From the NCBI RefSeq assembly GCF_004011695.2, contig NC_082405.1, positions 2,169,001 to 2,233,000 on the forward strand: a stretch of DNA of 64,000 nt, read 5' to 3'. The notes below the pieces were generated by a model that saw only the letters and a program-made list of their open reading frames with translations, did not search any database and was not told the DNA's origin. This document shows, one piece after another, positions 1 through 10,578 of this stretch; within the stretch, counting starts at the first letter, position 1; every line of letters begins with the position of its first letter. Origin of the DNA: Ascochyta rabiei (taxonomy: Eukaryota; Ascomycota; Dothideomycetes; Pleosporales; Didymellaceae). Made by a program: the position numbers and the translations under genes.

Positions 1-1
1 T

Positions 2-82
2 GGCCGCCGTGGTAATGAACATACTGCTGTCAACGGTCTGGCAGACTCTTTCTCAACCATGGGCATGCGCTCCCGCCGTGCC
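2..82 (+). pseudogene. Host gene, 5' part of the visible coding region, interrupted by a hAT transposon
   Basis: Reading from base 2 gives 27 open codons that run in from the left edge, rich in Ser, Arg and Gly and ending ...MRSRRA at base 82. The transposon starts at 83. Without the element and one copy of the target duplication, this frame continues without a shift at 3735, so both parts belong to one gene. As it stands, translation would run 22 codons into the transposon end and stop at 149-151, losing the last 108 residues. No domain is recognised. The gene begins outside the window, so its full length and whether the truncated product still works are unknown. Confidence 0.7.
75..82. repeat. 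8-bp target-site duplication, left copy
   Basis: GCCGTGCC abuts the first base of the left inverted repeat and is repeated exactly at 3727-3734, just outside the right inverted repeat. Eight bases is the duplication length typical of hAT transposons. Confidence 0.93.
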
Positions 83-103
83 CAGCGTGTCCAACCGTAC
101 GTA
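83..103. repeat. Left terminal inverted repeat of the hAT element
   Basis: These 21 bases match the reverse complement of 3706-3726 without a mismatch. Similarity continues inward with substitutions (shared ACGG and GTAAGTAACGGCAATTAT blocks). Confidence 0.93.
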
Positions 104-1404
104 GTACGGCCCGTAACGGTTACGGGTTACGGCTGTAAATATAGTAAGTAACGGCAATTATATAAGCTGTAGCTGTATACGTACTATAGCTATACATAAA
201 GCTGTAATACAGTTGTAGTACGGCTAACCTTGGTGTTGACGATGGGGGGATAGGGGGGGGGCCGCACGGGCCACTATTGTTGAAACTTAACACCACGCCT
301 GACGCAAGGCCTCAACAGTATCACCACCTCCTCCCCTACCACGCCACAACGCAATTATTGCGTTTTTTTTAATATTAACACGCACAAAGGCAGATAAAGC
401 CTATAGAACATGTTTCTAAAGCACAGTTATACTCTAAATTAATTGTAGGGGCATGCAGGAGGTATATTACCAGGTTTAGCAACTACAGCATCCCTAGGCA
501 TTGCAACAGCTTTAAATTTGCTCTAAATAACGTACTAGCGCCTTGCTAATAGGATAAGTTATCTAATTAGCGTTAATTAAGCTCCCTATTAATTAAACCA
601 TCCCTACAACACTATAACACTACAACGCCTATTGCCTATAACCTGCCTCTGCCTCTACGCCTACCTATAACAAGCCCTAGCTTCCTTATATGCTTAACTT
701 TACTGTTACACGTATAACGCGCTAGGATAATATAGACACCTACTAAAGGAGAGTAAATCTAGAGCTTTTTAAGGTATCTACACCCTAGTATAACATATGC
801 TCAGCTGCGCAGTATATAACTATTAACTAGTAATAGTAAAGGTTATTTGTGTAGCTAGGCTGTATATGTAAGCACCTCTAGTAAGAAGGTCCTTAGGGCT
901 CCTTGCGATAGATCTACATTATCTATCAACTTCAGCACTATGTAGGACAGCTGGTTATCTAGGTGGCTAGAAAGGAGATTTCTAAGTAAGTCCGCCTATA
1001 TAACCCTCCCCTCCTCCCCTCCTACGCCCTCTACTACCATTATTAACATGCCTCTAACTAGATTAACCTAGACCTAGCTTACTAACGTTACTAGAGTATA
1101 TGTATACCACTCAGCAGGCTTAAAGACCCTTAGTAAGATAGCCCGTGCCTTATTGTTAACCTCTCTATTAGCATTACCATCGCCCTATCTATTAATTAAG
1201 GCAAGCCTAGCTCATATACAACACTCTAACGCTACTAGCATTAACTTTTCTATTAATTTTAACTAAGTATACTATAGGAACACACGCCTTAACGCTAGTT
1301 AGCTAGGTTATTAGGTACGCTATAAGGCCTAGCTAGCTAGTAGAAAAGACTTAGCTGCTATATAGTTATATGGAGTTGCACTATAGTACTTAGAGGTTAA
1401 CAGC

Positions 1405-3579
1405 TCTACTACAAAGTACTAGCTTTGCTAGAGGTGTTACAAATTAGGTGTTACCCCTAATGCCCTCTGCGTTAATAGGACAGCTTACGTTAACACACAT
1501 ATGCGCAACAAGCATTAAATTAACCCTAAAACAGGCCTTATTCTAGACACCTAAGCTACCCCTAAGAACCTATAGGCAGCTGCACGCGTTACCAGCTTAT
1601 CTACCTTTACTGCACACACCCCTTAGGAGGAGGATAAGCTTTAGTTAGCCTTTATTAATTAGGCTATTACTAATAATATATTATTTGCTATAATAACAGC
1701 ACCTACTACACAAGGCCTAATTACTTAGAATTAACAAGATCTACTCTATGCCTTACCTAATTCCTGCTTAACAATATTATTATACGTTACTAATTAACTT
1801 TAATAATATTAATTAGAGGTAGCAGTACTTATTAAGACAGCTTAGAGTAAGATTAGCGTAAGCGTTAATGTGTAGATATTACGTAACTACTACAGCTTTC
1901 TTACTATTATAGCTTACTTTGTTAATGCTTTGTATAAGCAATAAGACGTACTTCTTACCTTTTATAACCTTATTAGCAATTACTTAGGTAGTGTATAAGC
2001 CTTAGTTATTATTAACATTATCCGCAAGTATAACTTTAAGACTTAATTTAACTGCTTCATTAGTAATAACGCTACTAGCAACAATTAATTGCTATACAAC
2101 AGGCTTTCCAACCTGTCTAAATTAATTAAATTAGACTCCTGTTACTACCTCTACTGCGCTGGCTATATAATTAACCTTATTGTTAAGGCAACACTATATA
2201 GAGACAGCGTTAGTTAGTTTAAAGAAGAGCTTACTAGTGCAGGTCCCCTAGATTAATTTAAGTTATATAAGTAACATAGCGTTATTAGCAAGCTATATAA
2301 CTTTATTAACGCTGTTTATACCTTATATAAGCGTTATAAGGCATTTAAATATTACTAATAATTATTATCTAATAACAATCCTCTATAGGAGTATTTTACG
2401 CTTAACCTTGTACAGGCTAGAGGGGTCTACTAGCACTTAACATACCTTATATTACTCTGTTGCTAGGAGCTCTAAGGTGTTATATAAGCTTATTAACGTT
2501 AACTACGCAGCCTTAATACCTATATAACCTCTAAAATTAATAAAGCTGCTGCTAAAGCACTTAATAATTGCATTACTAAGGATAATTAGGATAAGGTTAA
2601 CAGGCTTATTAATTTCCTCTAAGAGCTGTACTAGCTTACAAAGCGTCTTAAAGGTAATAACAGCTAATTAGGATACAGCTTATTATAGCAGACTATTTCT
2701 AATTTACAGACTTTATAGGCGTTATACAACAAGAAATTAATTAAGCTAGATAAAAAGCCTGCTAGTTTCCTTAAATAGGGCGTCTAATTTGGCCTTACAA
2801 AGCTTAATAGGTACTAGAAGAAGCTTGTTAATAACCTAGACGTTAGCTACTATTGTATCGCCACAGTGCTGCACCCTATGCTTTACTAGCACTAGTTTAA
2901 GGATAAGTAGGGTTATTTTCTAATATACAACAGGAAGGCTAATAAGTTAATCTAGATTGTTTATAAGGCCTATAAGCAGAGTAGTTAATTAGACAATAAT
3001 TTAGATTAACTTAATAATCTATACTCTTAGCTAAGCTGCTACAAGGTCCCTAGAGATGCTATAAGGACTTGTTTTAATAATATAATAGCAGTAGACCTCT
3101 ATTTACTTACTAGTTTTAAGGGCTCTAAGTGGCAGAAACAGCATAATAAGCTGCAGGAGTATTTTAAAGCTATTGTAATTAACCTCTGCAATAATAATCC
3201 TAAGTATTAATAACTCCTCTACAATCTATAGCAATAGTAGGTACGTTAGGGGCAGCACAAATATCCTGTGCTATTTAAAATAGCTTATAATTTCCTCTCT
3301 ATCCTAAGTACCAGCTGTAAGTGCAAGCGCTGTTTTAGCGTTGCTAGGCGTACAATAACTAATAATTAGAACTAATTATAGCTAAGTATAATAGAGGCTA
3401 TTTAATTACAGAAGAATTGGCTGCGTTACAGGCTTATTACAAGCCTATATACTAAGATAGAGGCATTAATAATACTACAGGAGAAGAAGCAGGTAGATTT
3501 AACAGAAACAGTAACCCCTAAGTGCTTACAGGCGTTACAGGATAGGCCTCCTTTACAGTTATTGACCACGCTAGACTAA
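1405..3579 (+). pseudogene. hAT transposase relic, full of RIP stop codons
   Basis: One frame (codons starting at positions equal to 1 modulo 3) carries recognisable hAT transposase pieces in order. A BED-type zinc finger lies at about 1414-1515, with Cys codons at 1426 and 1435 (CxxC) and His codons at 1498 and 1513 (HxxxxH). A central block at 2830-2900 contains the ATVLHPML stretch typical of hAT proteins. The C-terminal dimerisation region at 3259-3440 contains YPVLFKIAYNFLSI and IEAI...KNWLRYR. The frame ends at TAA 3577-3579. Internal stops are TAG or TAA where Trp or Gln is expected, which is what C-to-T and G-to-A change produces. I saw no frameshift between the three blocks. The true start lies upstream and cannot be fixed. 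Confidence 0.88.
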
Positions 3580-3705
3580 AAATAGCAACTATACACCTGT
3601 AGCTACGTCTCTACGCCGTAAAGTGGGCCTACGCCGTAATTTTGGGACGTAACGGCCGACGATAATTGCCGTTACTTACGGCAATCGACCTTTGCCGTAG
3701 CCGTT

Positions 3706-3726
3706 TACGTACGGTTGGACACGCTG
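3706..3726. repeat. Right terminal inverted repeat of the hAT element
   Basis: Perfect inverted match to 83-103, ending ...GGACACGCTG just before the right target duplication. Confidence 0.93.
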
Positions 3727-3734
3727 GCCGTGCC
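3727..3734. repeat. 8-bp target-site duplication, right copy
   Basis: GCCGTGCC, identical to bases 75-82 and directly outside the right inverted repeat. Confidence 0.93.
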
Positions 3735-4061
3735 GGCCGGGGTGTTTATTTTGAAGACGAACACCCTACCGCCCCTGAGCCTCCACGGCAATGGCATCGC
3801 AACTCTGAGTACTACCGTAGGCGATCCGATCCATATGAGCAGCACAATCGTTCGCGCAATCCCTCTCGCCGAAGCTCAGGTTGGCAGCAAGATCACGATG
3901 ATGCGCATCGTTACATTCATGGTGAGCTATTGCGTCGTACTGCATCGGAGCGCCATGATCCTCGTGATTATGCTGATCGTGACCTCCGATTTCGAACGTC
4001 TACTTCAAGGCACCACGATCCGAGTGACTCCTTCATGGATAGGATGCGCCGATGGTTTTGA
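3735..4061 (+). pseudogene. Host gene, C-terminal 108 codons downstream of the transposon
   Basis: This open stretch resumes in the same frame as bases 2-82 once the transposon and one target duplication are removed, and ends at TGA 4059-4061. It encodes an Arg-, His-, Asp- and Ser-rich, probably disordered tail ending MDRMRRWF, with no known domain. Base composition is that of a normal gene and there are no RIP-type stops, so the insertion looks young compared with the RIP inside the element, or RIP stayed within the element. A continuous frame also starts inside the right transposon end, but that is a by-product of the insertion. Confidence 0.75.
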
Positions 4062-4715
4062 GCTCTTCGGGGTGTTTCCTTAGAAAAGATGGCTATGAAC
4101 GATTCATAAAGAGGTGGTATTCAGCACTCTTGGGAGCGACCAGATAAAAGATTTGGTACATGTTGAATCAGGGTTTGACAAGCAAGACAGGTAACGACGC
4201 AGGTCCAGATTACTGCCTGCTAAGATTCGATAACATATGTAAGAGAGTAGAATCGGTGAGGCTGGCTGCCTCATTGTTATTGCAAAACTGATTGCAAGTT
4301 CCAGATTCAAGTATTAGAGATCTAAATTTCGAATACAGATTTGTTCGTGCAGCGCATAAAACGCCATTCAAGGCTCACTTGACGCGCCTAGGTCTGATCC
4401 CGCCGTCGCAGCGTGTCTGCCATGTTTACAATCGATTTAAGAGACATTCGAAGCGCGTAAACTAGTTATCAGATAATTATTCGTGAGGGCTCCAACGTCG
4501 TCTCCAAAAATGAGAGATCTCGTCAAAGAGACGTTTGTTTTATCGCAAGAGTCAAGAGAAGACCTTGATCAATTTCAACTAAGACATAAAGATACAATTT
4601 CTGTACTACTGCAATTTAAGTTTCAATTGTTCAATATTTACACCACTGAGTCAAGCTGGAAACTTTAGCAGGGCAGGTAAGCGGTGAGATGACCCATGTC
4701 CGCTACACCTTCCAC
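4062..4715. other. Intergenic stretch, nothing recognised
   Basis: About 650 bases of AT-leaning sequence between the broken host gene and the convergent gene whose stop is at 4716. Only short, unconvincing frames are present and no repeat or RNA gene was seen. Confidence 0.5.
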
Positions 4716-5213
4716 TCATATCACTGGATTCCAGGATTTCTGAAGCCGCATCAGACGCTTCTCTTCTCCTTGTTCTTCCCGAAAATCTACAGCCTTTGGT
4801 CGCGCAGGCAATGTGCTACCGACCAAATTGTTGTTCGCCATCAGGCCATTGAGAAGATTCAAGGCTTCCTGTCGAGCGATCTTCTGTTCTTCCTCCAGCT
4901 CCTTGTCAACCTCCCCTTGAGCAAGCACCCTGTCAATGTCAGCAGTACGTTCCGCCATTTCGATGTCTAGAGCTTTTCGTTTCGCCTCGCGCCGTCCACG
5001 GAACGAACGGAGCGTTTCAGAAGGCCCGCCTTCAGCAGCAATATACACCCACAAGATAATCAAGATTAGAACAAGAGCGCCAGCGCCAAAGAGAAACCCG
5101 ATAGCTTCGGGACTGTAATGTGATGGTGAAGCAGATGGTGGTGCAAAGGCTTCCATAGCTGTTGTGTCTGGCTGGAACTTGTGTGATGCCGGAGTATCTT
5201 CAGTGCTTGTCAT
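4716..5213 (-). CDS. Hypothetical single-pass membrane protein, 165 aa
   Basis: The protein has a short Ser/Pro/Thr-rich N-terminus and one strong transmembrane segment at about residues 35-58 (GFLFGAGALVLILIILWVYI). A basic juxtamembrane patch (RSFRGRREAKRK) follows, then a charged, probably helical tail (residues 75-120) ending KSWNPVI. The positive-inside rule suggests a type I-like topology with the tail in the cytoplasm. I chose the ATG at 5213 (MTSTEDTPA); the frame stays open to an ATG at 5354, but those residues look like untranslated leader. No family is recognised. The next gene to the right has the same layout. Single exon as read. Confidence 0.6.
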   Translation of the reverse strand: MTSTEDTPASHKFQPDTTAMEAFAPPSASPSHYSPEAIGFLFGAGALVLILIILWVYIAAEGGPSETLRSFRGRREAKRKALDIEMAERTADIDRVLAQGEVDKELEEEQKIARQEALNLLNGLMANNNLVGSTLPARPKAVDFREEQGEEKRLMRLQKSWNPVI

Positions 5214-5732
5214 GCTTGGGTGAGTGAAGACCAGTGCTCTTTTTTGAAAATCGGAAGAAGCTAAATAATGGTCAAGTAGTACATTGGTCAGGGTTAGGAA
5301 GGACGTTATGAGATTCGAGGGCGCTAAACACATTACGATGGGTTGATGGTGCACATCGCTTGGAAATTATTATAGTCGATGACATTACGTGCTTGATGAT
5401 TTAAATGATGTCTCAGACATAGGTATGCCAAGACAGATTTCGTAGCTATCTAATACAGGGGTCTCACTGAGCGATACGACTGGCTTATGAAGATAATGGT
5501 GTTTCACCGTTTCCAGGCTTCGTAATTGGACCATTGAAGTAAAGTAGCATTGCTTCACAATCTTATGTCAACACTCACAAACGAGAGACTTCCTCACATG
5601 ATCGTGGAATTGCTTAAATGCTCGTCCGAACTGCTACTGCACACTAGCAGTACTTATCGAACGTGTGCATCGCGAACGACGCCGAGAATAAGATGAATGC
5701 GGCGCAACTAACAAAATCAATGCTGTCATCTT
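5214..5732. other. Intergenic region upstream of the 165-aa membrane protein gene
   Basis: About 520 bases separating two minus-strand genes; presumably the promoter of the left gene and the 3' flank of the right one. No specific site or repeat was recognised. Confidence 0.45.
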
Positions 5733-6059
5733 TTATATCCAGCGTCTATCTGGAAAATGGGTAACAGTCTGGACCTTGGGCAGATTTGGCAGATTCGGTA
5801 CCCTCAGCTTCGGTACCTGATGAGCCGTACTCTTGCTTCGCTCAGGCAGGTTGTCGTCATCAGCCAGGAACGCTTCTTGATACAAAGTCCTTTCTTCGTC
5901 CTGTTGCTCTTGTTCCGCTCGCTTAGCGACGTTGCACTTTCGAACGCAATGCCAGATGGCCATCAACAATGCGAAAAGAACAACGGCCGGGAGTATGGAG
6001 ATAAGAATGACGGTTGTACGGTGGCTGATCGTAAAAGGATCATAATCTGGCGTTGACAT
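5733..6059 (-). CDS. Hypothetical single-pass membrane protein, 108 aa
   Basis: A short polar N-terminus (MSTPDYDPFTISHR) is followed by one transmembrane helix at about residues 15-37 (TTVILISILPAVVLFALLMAIW). A Cys/Lys/Arg-rich juxtamembrane stretch (HCVRKCNVAKR) could be palmitoylated; that is inference. An acidic tail then ends in basic FPDRRWI. It shares its layout, but no clear sequence, with the 165-aa protein to the left. No family recognised. The start is the first ATG of the frame, at 6059. A further intron-linked exon cannot be excluded. Confidence 0.55.
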   Translation of the reverse strand: MSTPDYDPFTISHRTTVILISILPAVVLFALLMAIWHCVRKCNVAKRAEQEQQDEERTLYQEAFLADDDNLPERSKSTAHQVPKLRVPNLPNLPKVQTVTHFPDRRWI

Positions 6060-7230
6060 GACGAAATGTGGAACAATCTAGAGAGAGCGAGTAGGAGTTA
6101 ATAAGCTGGAGATTCGAAAGAACGACACAGGTGTGTTCTGAAGTCTTCGACGAAAAGAGCGCAGCATGAGGTGAAGACACAAAGCTTCTTTGTAACATGA
6201 TACTGTACATGCGTGCTATCGACAAGTCGTTGTTCTGGAAAACGATATTGGGACAAAGACATTTCACCCGTTCGGTTGCATATCCGGTACGCCCAAGTCG
6301 TTGCGCCCGAACTGGCAACAATGAGTGCATTAGGGCCAGATGCCCAATTACCAAAGGATCCACTGTATGAATGCTTCCGATCGATTCGATGTGTTGTGAT
6401 TGTTCTGCGTCTGAAGTTTGTGTCCTGCTCGTGGGTATACAGGCGCGATATTTTAGATATAAAATCGAGGATAAGAGTACAACATAGATAAAACCAGTTT
6501 ACTATTCATGTCTTGGAGCTAGTACAGCACAAACAGCGATTAGGATATTTCATATGCTACAAGATCAATCAAGTTATGTGTATCTGTGGTTCTCCAAACA
6601 GGTAAGACACGCAAGACCTTCAAGCCAATGCACAGGACGCAGAAGATTCTCCTGTAACTGAAACTCAATCCGCGCGATTGCAACATAAACAAAAATGACG
6701 ACGGCAATAGTGGGAAGAGGACCACACTCGGGGGTTCGGTGTACGCAGTGAGCATTATAATAGAGTGGCGACGTCGAACTTAGACGGCTAGGATGAGAGC
6801 TTGAAGAGCAGCTTGTTGAGTGAGCCAGGCGTGCTCAATCATGACCTCGGTGAAAACGACAAGGACCGCCAACACAAGACGGGGTGGAAGGCATGGGCGG
6901 AGCAGCCTCCAAGGCATATGTCTCGGGTGTGTCAGTTGACACATCGACATGTTAATCGTTCATACCGGGCACTCTTTCATCCTTCTGGGTCATAGGTAGC
7001 CTTATAGAGTCGAAATGCGAAAGCAGAGTATGCCGCAACGTCCTAGGGGGGAACGGGTAAAAGGTCGAGGTGGTTCCGAGACAGTCCATCCAGAAAGTTT
7101 GATAATTGTAGCTATCAAAAGCTGGTTACAGATACCGCTAGTCCATGACAAGCGAGCGGCTCGCAATCACTGTTCCCACATTCGACTGCACTCGTGTCAA
7201 GATCTTGTGCTGGTGTGAGATATCGAAGGC
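6060..7230. other. 1.2-kb intergenic region without a convincing gene
   Basis: Only short frames (up to 107 codons) of low quality occur. Composition is ordinary, with no TA-rich RIP signature, no tandem repeat and no tRNA-like fold seen by eye. Confidence 0.5.
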
Positions 7231-8094
7231 TCATTCACCGACTTCTCTGACAGCAGCCATTATGCCTGAAGCTAGGCTGGAAACACTGCTTGCGCTACCG
7301 CTTAGCCGCCGATTATGTCGCTTCGAGGGGTCGGACACAGTGCTGATGAGACGTGCTTTGTTTGTCGGTTGTATGGGGAAGTAGTCTTCATTGTCGGGTC
7401 CTGCGTTGCCCATGAATCGGTTCGGTGTCCTTGCTCTGCTCTGGACAGGGCTCATTCGAAAGGCCTCTGGGCTCCGGCTCCAGCGCTGATTAGGACTTTG
7501 CCCACCTGTGTGGCGGCGCTGATGCCGTCGATCTGGCGTTGCAGCCGGCAACTGCAACCTTGAATTGATGCCTATCCACAATGCCTCTTCATCTTCGTTG
7601 CCTGTATCCCTCCAGCCACCTACACCCTCATAGTCGCGCGTGAGCTCACTACCCCCAAATAGGGCTGTGGAAGATTCACTTTTTGGCCCAAGGCGGGAAG
7701 CAGTGGTCGCGTCATTTCGTGAGGATGCCCCACTGGCATTGCTACCACTTCGTCCGTTGCGGTTGCGGGGCGGAGACGTTCTTTTCGGGGAGGCGGGCTG
7801 GTGCTGTAGAGCAACAGGCTTCGGTGGTGCTGGAGACATCCATGCGCTCAAAATTGCAGTACCCAGTTGCGTGTAAACTACAAATCCCCGAAAGGCCAAG
7901 AGAGAAAGTGCGATGGATGTGGTGACCACAGCGAATATTGCCAGTGGGATGGACACCAATATCGTGATAAATGGTGCTACTGCATAAAGCGGGTTCCATG
8001 GATTGAGCTCAATTCTCAAGGAACCCAGGCGAAATAACATCGTATGTCCAGTCGATGATCTTGCTGCCACAGAGGGCGATGAGGAGCTAGGCAT
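7231..8094 (-). CDS. Hypothetical membrane protein with a Ser/Arg-rich tail, 287 aa
   Basis: The start chosen is the ATG at 8094 (MPSSSSPSVAARSS). Upstream codons of the same frame overlap the neighbouring HIG1-like gene and do not look like protein. Two close hydrophobic segments at about residues 35-62 and 64-82 (FITILVSIPLAIFAVVTTSIALSLLAF, then YTQLGTAILSAWM) could form a hairpin. The remaining 200 residues are Ser/Arg/Pro-rich and probably disordered, with several basic-Ser motifs that look like kinase targets. The tail ends SSLASGIMAAVREVGE. No known family was recognised. Confidence 0.65.
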   Translation of the reverse strand: MPSSSSPSVAARSSTGHTMLFRLGSLRIELNPWNPLYAVAPFITILVSIPLAIFAVVTTSIALSLLAFRGFVVYTQLGTAILSAWMSPAPPKPVALQHQPASPKRTSPPRNRNGRSGSNASGASSRNDATTASRLGPKSESSTALFGGSELTRDYEGVGGWRDTGNEDEEALWIGINSRLQLPAATPDRRHQRRHTGGQSPNQRWSRSPEAFRMSPVQSRARTPNRFMGNAGPDNEDYFPIQPTNKARLISTVSDPSKRHNRRLSGSASSVSSLASGIMAAVREVGE

Positions 8095-8258
8095 GAGGGT
8101 TGACGGCCAGCATGTGAAATTGCGGAGACGCCAAGGCCAACACCCAGAGCCCTGTCGGCCCACAATCTCGGTCCGCAGACAATTGACCACGCTACCACAG
8201 TCCGGCCGCATGTCGTAAAGCTGCTGGTGAGAATTTCCATCGTTCGCTGCTTCTCGCT

Positions 8259-8486
8259 CTAAGGAACACGCTTCATCCCTCGTTTCGGTGACATGACAAC
8301 ACCGAGCACGATGGCACCCAACGAGGTCCCTTTGAATATGCTCTCGTACTGTTCCACCTTGAGACGAGTGGAATAAGGCTGACGCTTGATGCGCATAAAG
8401 GTTGCTCCAGTCACGACGAGCCAGACGCCGAAGAGAGCCTCGTAACGGTACTTCTCGTACGCTTGCTCGAGCTGCTGGCTGACCAT
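8259..8486 (-). CDS. Small HIG1/Rcf2-like mitochondrial protein, 75 aa
   Basis: The protein has two predicted transmembrane helices (about residues 15-32 and 50-66) joined by a basic loop with a Gln-Tyr pair (RIKRQPYSTRLKVEQYESIFKG). This resembles the HIG1 domain in the C-terminal half of yeast Rcf2, where YKIITGAWAASLYGS aligns with YRYEALFGVWLVVTGATF. Rcf proteins bind cytochrome oxidase and support respiratory supercomplexes in the inner mitochondrial membrane. The start is ATG 8486 (MVSQQLEQ); a longer frame reaches 8630 but looks like leader sequence. At 75 residues it matches only the second half of Rcf2, so it is a short HIG1 protein or has an unseen upstream exon. Confidence 0.55.
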   Translation of the reverse strand: MVSQQLEQAYEKYRYEALFGVWLVVTGATFMRIKRQPYSTRLKVEQYESIFKGTSLGAIVLGVVMSPKRGMKRVP

Positions 8487-9083
8487 CGCGGAGAGTAGGA
8501 AATGATGCGACAACAAGCGAAAACAAAAGTGCGCGTGCAAATGCAGCAGAGCAAGGTGCAGCCAGCGACGATATACAAAGGAAGATGGGTTAACGATCGA
8601 AAGATATTGTATCGTGACTGGTGACGTCAATTAACCCGTGTTTCCTCATCTCGTCATGCCGTTTTGCCGACCACATCCAGAACCTCGAAGCCAGGGCGGT
8701 GCACATCATCACACAATCACACCACATCGCAATAGTCCTGGCACCTACAAGCACAATCGGTCTGTGTTGTACAAACAACAACATATTACAGCGTTCGTGC
8801 TTGTATTGTTTGGTTTGGTTTGCTCTGTTCGATTCTTTTAGTACGATTCATCCATTCTCCTTTGTTCAGTCACAGTCTGCAGTCCTTATTAAGATATAGT
8901 CGCATTTGCGTTTTCCCTGTCCAAATAATGAGCTGATTCGACCTGGCTTTCCTGTTCAACATACTTTTCATTCATATGGCACCACACTGCTTGTCTCAGT
9001 ACAGTTCTCCCGAGTTGTGCACAAATTACCACACAGGTCTGAGTACCCGCGGTAAGACCTGGCGCTTCGACAGCTCTCCGCGG
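8487..9083. promoter_or_regulatory. Divergent intergenic region between the HIG1-like gene and the 170-aa membrane protein gene
   Basis: About 600 bases between two genes reading away from each other, so it should hold both promoters. It has pyrimidine-rich stretches near 8840-8870. No specific binding site can be claimed. Confidence 0.4.
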
Positions 9084-9596
9084 ATGGTCTCGAACGACTT
9101 GGCTCTGTCCATAGCTGTTCCCGTTGCCGTTGGAGTCGTTCTGATTGTGGCTATTCTCCTGGTGCCCAAAGGCTTCTTCTCATACGTAGCCTCTAAGATC
9201 TACACCGCGTCCTGCAACAGCAACACCAGCAATAGCACGCGGCGCTGGTTTGGTCGACATGCGCAAAACGAAACGTCTTCCATGAATGAGAAGTCGCAGC
9301 CGACGTTCGTCGAGCAGCACCTAGGGATGCTGCGCGCCTGGCAGAAGCCAACAAAGTATGCACGACATCTACAGCCGGTCCAACCCACGAAACCAGGTGA
9401 TTCTCATCAGCCTTTCCGACTCACCGGTATGAGCTTTCGGTATTGGCAGGAGTTTCAACGCAATGCCAGTGTGCGGTGCAATCCCATGCACGAGTTTAAA
9501 GTGACTGGAGAAGGCGTAAAAAGCCCAGCATATTGGACCCAGGTAGGAAAAGAGATAGAAGCGCGCAAGTCATGGTGGGAGATCATAAAAGCGTAG
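9084..9596 (+). CDS. Hypothetical single-pass membrane protein, 170 aa
   Basis: The start chosen is ATG 9084 (MVSNDLALSIAVPVAVG), which puts a transmembrane or signal-anchor helix at residues 5-28 (LALSIAVPVAVGVVLIVAILLV). The frame is open to an earlier ATG at 8976, which would add 36 residues of weak coding character. The remaining 140 residues are polar, with several Asn-x-Ser/Thr sites (NTSNST) and a Trp-rich C-terminus (YWTQVGKEIEARKSWWEIIKA). No family recognised. It is another bitopic protein in this stretch of small membrane-protein genes. Confidence 0.55.
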   Translation: MVSNDLALSIAVPVAVGVVLIVAILLVPKGFFSYVASKIYTASCNSNTSNSTRRWFGRHAQNETSSMNEKSQPTFVEQHLGMLRAWQKPTKYARHLQPVQPTKPGDSHQPFRLTGMSFRYWQEFQRNASVRCNPMHEFKVTGEGVKSPAYWTQVGKEIEARKSWWEIIKA

Positions 9597-10578
9597 CTGC
9601 GAACAAAGTACAGCATGAGTTCGTTACAACGGTTAGTTTTGCACATCCAAATATGAGTGTGAGTGCGAGCGCGAATGCGATCGAATGCGAACTGATACCG
9701 ACCAGCATCTTTGATGCGAAACCAGGTCATGACTGAGCGTACCAGGTATCTCACTACGTACTGCACAGATAGCACGGGGTGCCCGTTACTTCTGCTGAGT
9801 GCTATTACTAATGCTACTTCGTAAGCAGCGGCACTTTCACAACGACTGCTGCGCCTGATAAGGGTGCGCTATGATCGCACAATCCGATAAAAGCCTCGTT
9901 TGTGTTTTTACTTTCAACTGATTGTCTAGCTTCTTAGCATTCGACCTTCTTGCATGTTAAGCAGTCTGCTCGTGTTCACGACGCGCTCAAACAAGTCAAC
10001 GCAAATAGCAGAGCACGTGTGTTTCAACATCGTCGCATCATCAACGATGCGCCGCGCGACATACCATAACACCGGGCAACCCTAGGAAAACCACCCAGTT
10101 TGTTTCAGTCTTGGAACTTTGCGCTTTCGTTATCTACACGTCCATTTTTTTCTCTTAAACACCCATAAGCACCACTCTCTGTATGGTACATCAAGCATTC
10201 TTCATTTGTACTGCTCGTTCGTTTTATACTGGCCTACTTCTGTGCCACGAGCATTTGTATTCTGACGTAATGGTTTTACAAAATTCGCCTCGGACTAAAT
10301 AAACCGGCGCACTGTTCATGGAAGCTCCCACGTTCAATTACAGACGCAGCTGAGGCTTAATTTGTTTCGCACTCCACATCCGTAGCATGTGGCATTTTGC
10401 CACCCTACCTTCCGTTGCTTTAGATATAGTGTCGAATCGATCCCCGGTCACAGGTACACGTTTCCCGACACAACTTCCTGGAGATGCTGTCGCTGTGGCA
10501 GGCCACAAGTACACTACGTTTAACACTTCATTCTATGTATTAACGACCTCTTGAGATACCCCTTTACTACTTGTAATA
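9597..10578. other. 1-kb intergenic region upstream of the b561-like gene
   Basis: No convincing frame. Composition is ordinary with a T-rich part around 10140-10160. It presumably contains the promoter of the gene starting at 10579. Confidence 0.45.

Larger units (their letters stand above)
83..3726 (+). mobile_element. RIP-degraded hAT-superfamily DNA transposon (3644 bp)
   Basis: The element is bounded by perfect 21-bp terminal inverted repeats (83-103 and 3706-3726, starting CAGCGTGTCC) and an 8-bp target duplication. Subterminal regions carry many copies of GTAACGGC or its complement, for example near 113-160 and 3645-3690, a likely transposase-binding motif. The interior is very TA-rich with stops at nearly every Trp or Gln position, the signature of RIP. 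A decayed transposase reads left to right in a single frame. The ends are far better preserved than the coding part, so the element could still be moved by a transposase supplied in trans; that is inference. Confidence 0.93.

Noticed and set aside
3666..3734. Start of a 131-codon frame inside the right transposon end
   Set aside because: The first 23 codons come from the inverted-repeat region and target duplication; only the part from 3735 is host coding sequence.
6040..6363. 107-codon minus-strand frame
   Set aside because: It overlaps the start of the 108-aa membrane protein gene and has an irregular, Cys/His-rich translation without features.
8095..8526. N-terminal extension (144 codons) of the 287-aa membrane protein
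   Set aside because: It overlaps the HIG1-like gene in another frame and reads as Arg/Cys-rich noise, so the start was set at 8094.
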